Shown here: piece by piece, positions 54,801 through 60,800 of the stretch
Numbering within the stretch: the stretch's first letter is position 1
How the letters are laid out: each line of letters opens with the position of its first letter
Source: Cardinalis cardinalis
Taxonomy: Eukaryota; Chordata; Aves; Passeriformes; Cardinalidae
NCBI GenBank assembly: GCA_014549065.1
Contig: JACDOX010000110.1
Location: 62,001 to 126,000 of the forward strand
Direction: 5' to 3'
DNA length: 64,000 bases
The notes under the pieces: generated by a model
What the model saw: the letters and a program-made list of their open reading frames with translations, nothing else
Told to the model about the DNA's origin: nothing
Database searches by the model: none
Translations under genes and position numbers: made by a program

Positions 54801-57800
54801 TGATGCGGTTTCATCAATGGAATTTTTCCTGCATGAATTCTAATTTAAGACTAATACTTCTGGTAATAATTTTTTCTGCATTATTATCTTTCTTTCTTTG
54901 TAGCCCTCTGTGTTTGAAATCCAGGACCCTAAGCATATTGTTCAGGTCACTTCTCTGGTACAGACCCACATTCCAGAAGCCTTCTTGAAAGATAACAGTG
55001 GAACTGAGCTGACCTATNTGATCCCAGAAAAGGCAGATAAGACCTCTTTCAAAGGTCTTTTCCAAGCTTTAGATCAAAGCCTTCAGCATCTACATGTGAC
55101 TGGCTATGGCATTTCTGACACAACTTTGGAAGAGGTACTCGTAGTTTTTTGTGTAATGACATTTTCTTGGTTAGAGAGTCTTGATTGTATNTTTTATGTT
55201 GCACAATTTCTTGTGAGAAGCATGTTTTCAAAAAAAACCCAAGAACAAGCACAAGCAAGCAAACAAACAAAACCTCTCAAATCAGGTAAAATTTATACTG
55301 TATAATTTTGCTTTCTTGTTAATTTCAGCACCCACTCTACTATGGCATNTTTTTTTTCTTTTAAGAATCTAATGTGAAGACTGATGAACTGTGTAACCCT
55401 TAAATGTTTTTTTTCTGCATTAACTTAAGGGAAACATAATGTGTCATTGACTTTGAGAAGCAGTGTTGTCCTAAGCCCATAGCATTGGAACAAACTTTGG
55501 GCTTTCAGGTCTGGTGATTCAGCTCAGGTGGATCTTTGGAGTGAAAAAAAAAAAATGTTAAGAATACATTTCAACTTACTAGTTCTGAAGCTTAGGACTT
55601 AGCCAAACTGTGTGATGAAATACCTAAAGAATGTTTTCTGTGTGTACCGGTGGACAAAGTCTTTAATATATGTATACATCAACATATATACAGACAAATA
55701 TGTACATGTATGTGTGTGTATATACACTAAATGGATCAGAGGAAGTGAGTCTGTTATGCATCTTCATAATTCTGAATTTAGCTCTGTGTAAATAGCCATA
55801 TCAGCAAGAGGTTATTTCCCTTGGACTCTTTACCCCATCTCTAATTTCTAAATTACAAGATTCCCTAAACCACCACTATCCAAGTACTGTACTATAGATC
55901 ATTTAGAAATAATTTTTTTCACTTCAAGTGATGCTGGGAGACTAATGTCTCCTATCATACATAATTTGCAAGTTTAATAAACATTTTATTTAATGTTATG
56001 AAGTAAATTAGATTCCTGTGTTNGAATTCTATGAGGCAAGTAAAAAAAATATCGAAAAGTTTTTATTTTTATATAGAAGATGGATGATTAAGATGGTATA
56101 ATTAATAATATTGTTCACTGCCAAACATTACAGATTTGGAGGTAATGTATATATTAAGAATACTTTTGGGCTACATCTCCATGAGAAAACACAGGACTGT
56201 CCAGAACTGACATGTATAAAGTAAATGAGAAGTTGTCATGATATGTGGAAGATTCCTCAGTGAGCTGAATCTTTGACTCAGTGGAGAGCTTGCTTTTAGC
56301 TGTTTTGTGAAGGGGAAGTTTAAAACACCTTTAAATGTGGTATTAGATATTAATGTATCATTCTTCAGCTTGAAGATTTAATGCATTAATTTGGGTTGAT
56401 TTCTGTCATCTCTGAATCTCATCATTAGTTGTCATTACAACCTCAATTCTCTATTATCTTATCAAAAGCCACTTTGCATTGGGAACTAAAAGGATAGCAC
56501 ATAATAGCACAATTTAATCTGTTAAAGCAATTCAATCTGGAAACAAAGAACCTGGCCTTAAAGGAAGAAATGTATTATAATTTTTTTGTCCTTTCTTTTT
56601 GTTCTCTTATACACTCACCATTATTGTTTTTAATTCTGAGGGACANTCACACTCTCTAAAAATCGTATTCTCTGAGGGAAAATGGACTTCCATTCATATT
56701 TCAAAGGGATCTTGAAGTGCTAACAAATCACCTTCTGAAGCCTTTAAATCTCATTAATATTAAATTTGCTCAAATTTAGGCTTTAGATATATTTTTCAAC
56801 CCCTTGTATCTGTATATTTTATAATATTTGTAATCCAAAGTTGCTAATATAGCATGTTGAGACTATTTAACGCTGACTGTTTATACACATTACGAACGGG
56901 ATGGGACACTTGGATCAGTTCCTTGAGAAGTTTATTTTCACATCAGTCTCATAACATTGTTTTGACAATAGAGACAAAAAGATGTGGCTATCTTACTGAT
57001 TCTACAGAATGCCAAAGAAACTTGACGTTACAGCAAAGCATAAGACATTCTCAGAGTAAGTTTCATCCAATCACATAGAGAAAAGGCATATTGACAATAA
57101 TTCTATCCAATAATCTTGAAGCATACGTAATTCTAGTTAAAACAATAAGAGCTTATTCTTAACACAATAGCTTGTTCATAAAAGCCTAAGCACAGAGCCC
57201 CATTCATGATTAACCTTCTAAAATATACATTAAATAAACTTGTTGCAACTTAAAAAGTGAGCTAACATAAGCTTATTGTTCTATTTCTCACGTCTGCACC
57301 ATAGCCTAGAAATCTTTTTTGCTGCTTTAGCATCTGTTCCCATAACTTCTGCTTAAAGCCTGCTTTCTTAGCTTTCCTAAAACCCTCTGATTTTTATAAA
57401 TCCCAACAAAAGTGTTGCTAGAACCAAAAGGAGAATAGAAGGGTAGTTAATTAAATTAAGCATATACTAAGAGCTCTCTGGAGGATACTATTTCACTTTC
57501 TGGCAACTCTGGAGATTTCAAAGCTTATTGATTTCTTTTTTTTTTTTCGTGAGGGGAGAACAAAATGATTGTAACATATTTTCAAAATAAGATGTGTCAA
57601 AATGTGTTAATTGAGTACTGTTTTTAAATTATTTTCTTTGAAATGACCAGAGAGTTTGCATCAAAGCTTTCCAGGGAAAGCCATATACCTCCTTGAAATG
57701 GTGTGCACCTTCTAGTGAGATGCAGGGTGCTCCAACACATTCTGGTGGTGGCACAATCACATTAATCTATTTCACTGTAGTATTGTCATTTGGCCAGACT

Positions 57801-60800
57801 TGTTTCCTCAAGGATAAAGAGCACTCTTCATCCTTGAGAAGTCTGTAGTCAGATATAGACTTGCTAGTCAAAACAGAAATTAAACAGAATTTAACAGAAT
57901 TACCGAATTTCACAGAACATTTTGAGTTGGAAGCGACCCAGAAGGGTCATCAAATTCAGGTCTTAAGAGAATGGCCCACATGGGGATTGATCCCACAACC
58001 TTGCTATCATTAACACCATGCTCTGCCTAACTGAGCAAGCAGGAGTTGCTAGGGCATGTGGGGAAAGGATGCTCTGCTGAGGTCTAGAATACACCTTCAT
58101 TTAGATGTAGCAAGAACACACTGTCTCTTTGTCATGGTGCCTAATCCTGACTTTTCCATACCTGTGTGTTTCAGAGGGTACTCACTCTGTTAATAACATT
58201 GTTAGGCTAATACCACTTCTGTTCACAGTATCTGGTGCAACATCAGTTAAATTCATATCTTCTGTACAATGTAGTCTCTAATGATTCCCATTCTTAAGAG
58301 GATGTTTGAAAACTGGATACCTTGGGGAGGACTGGGCAGTGCAGGTGGCCTTCTTCCTTTACAGCTGTATCAGAATATTTGTCAATGAAGCTACAACAGA
58401 CAGAGGATGTATTAGACAAGCATTTGGTGGGTTTGTTTACTTTTTTTAGGGTATAATTACATCCTCTCTACAGTGACTTAATAACATTAAATAAGAAAAT
58501 GTGTCTGCAGCTATTTTGGCATTGAAGTAAAAATATGCAGGCAACGTTTTGTAGTGTAGGCATTGTCCACGCCACAGATGTGTAGNTACTTTGTGGTTTC
58601 ACTAAGTGATTGACACACCTGAAGGACAGGATGCCACCTAGAGGGAGCTAGACAGGATCAAAAATTGGGCCCATGGGAATCTCTTGAGATTTAACAAGAC
58701 CAAATGCTGGTGCTGCACCTGGGTCGAGGAAACCCCCAGTACCAACACAGGCTGGGGATGAACAGATCAGAGCAGCCCTGCCCAGAAGGATTTCGGAGTG
58801 CCGGTGGATGAGAGGCTGGACATGACCCANCCATGGGCNCTCACAGCCCAGAAAGCCAAAGGCGTCCTGAGCTGCATCCAAAGCAGTGTGGCCAGCCGGA
58901 CCAAGGAGGGGGTTCTGCCCCCCTGCTCTGCCCTGGTGAAACCCCACCTGCAGGGCTGCATCCAGCTCTGGGATCCCCAGCACGTGAAGGACAGGGACCT
59001 GTTGGAGTGAGTCCAGAGGAGGTCACCAAGGCGAATAGATGGATGGAGAACCTCTCCCATGAGGAAAGGCTGAGAGGCTTAGGATTGTTCAGCTGGGAGA
59101 GGAGAAGGCTTTGAGGTGACCTAATTGTGACCTTCTGTACCTGAAGGGAGCCTATGAGACAGAGAGGGACTTTTCACAAGAGCATGCAGTGACAGGACAA
59201 AGGGGGAGNAGGTTTAAATTAGACATTAGGAAGAAATTCTATTTTGCGAGGGTGGTGAGGCAGTGTATCAGGTTGTCCAGAGAAGCTGTGGATGTCCCAT
59301 GCTTGGAACTGTTCAAGATTAGGCTGCATGTAGTTCTGAGGAATCTGGTCCACTGGAATGTATTCTTTCCATGGCAGAGGGGTTGAAACTAGGCAATCTT
59401 AAAGGTCCCTTCAAACACAGGGCATTCAGTGATATTATGATTCAGTTGTTACAGTTTCATTTGGTTTGCTTGACAGAATTGGTGTTCTTAGCCATCAGCA
59501 AGCAGGTCCAAGAAAACAAATTAGAATGTGGCTTTAGACTGTCAGGATCTGCCTCCAAGGTCTAATTCAGAAATATCAGGCCAGAAATTTCTGGCCTTGC
59601 AGTTGTTAATGGCCAAAGTTGTTCCCTGAAAGCTGGCAGGTAACAAATGCAATCAATAACCGCTGTTAAATGGCAATTATATTGACTAAGCAAAATATGG
59701 TTTTTGTAACAGTCAGACCTTAGAAAGTCAAGAAATATCTTTCAAGAGCTATAAAGTACTTCACATTGACTGGGTTTTATTGTCTATTGTATGAGCTCCT
59801 TGGAAACAAGGAATTTTTTGTTATAGCTGAGATCAGATTCTTTTGTGGGAAGAAATAAATGGTTTCTTAATGATTTCTGAAAGTTGCACTGTGAGTATAA
59901 TCTGTCTTGCAGCTCAACCCAAACAGAGAGGAAAGAGCAAAAGAAAACTTTCATCATGACAAAGAAAAAATTTGGTTGTTCTTTTTCTGTTTAATTTGAG
60001 ATGCTCATGGTACCTGTATTTTCTGTAAATATTTCTTTTTTCTTCTTGACGTTCTTAGATCACTATTTAAATTGCAGTTCAGGTTAAGATGAGAAAATGT
60101 TAATTGTGTTTTTAGTTTGAGCTTATAAGAAGTGGGGAGTGCGTGAATAAGGCTCACTATGAAAGTTTCTGCAAGGCTGAGGTACAGATAAATGAAATGC
60201 ATGTCTATGAAATTCAAAGGGCTTTTTATGGACAGAACTGTGAAACAGGTTTAAGGAAGAAATAGTAGGTAGGACACATATCTGTTAGGGAAAGCATATA
60301 TACCATTTAAATAGACCTCATGATTATGAAGTTGGTGAGTTCTGCTGGGTTTTTATAATTTCAACTCTAAGTCCCTTCTGACATGCATTCCCCTACTTTA
60401 GAAAAATCAATCTTTTCAATTTCAAGCTAGNGCATATTTTTAGATTGTTGCTTTTATAGAAAAGTAATTTCAGTTTTTCTCATGGNGATTTTAGGTAAAA
60501 GGATACTATAATCTTGATCCTACTTGGGGTATGCATGCTAATGTTTTGCTACGAAACACATATTGTTGCCCAGTCTCCTCTGGGCAACAAGTTTTACAAG
60601 ACTTTGTTCACCTTGGCTGTCTCTGATGATTGCCTTCTCCTTTAGATGTCTTTCAGTAACGTTATTGCACATATCTAGGAACATTTTCTGAGTGTCCCTA
60701 GACCCTGTGAATTTCCTGGAATCTGTAGGTTCTCAGCTCTGTAGGATTTTGTATATTAGATTTAGTTCTAGTTGTACCCATAAATTTCTAGCTGGAGCAT

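Noticed and set aside
57972..58045. A tRNA-Ile gene on the minus strand
   Set aside because: The cloverleaf bases are heavily substituted and it continues directly into a CR1-like tail; it is the head of a SINE.
58369..58430. Possible exon after ctttacag at 58361-58368
   Set aside because: Neither its translation nor phase fits the expected VFL continuation, which is found at 61167.
58648..59114. Overlapping open frames of 60-111 codons on both strands
   Set aside because: They lie wholly within the CR1 3' region, where GC-rich sequence reduces stops; no host gene is present.
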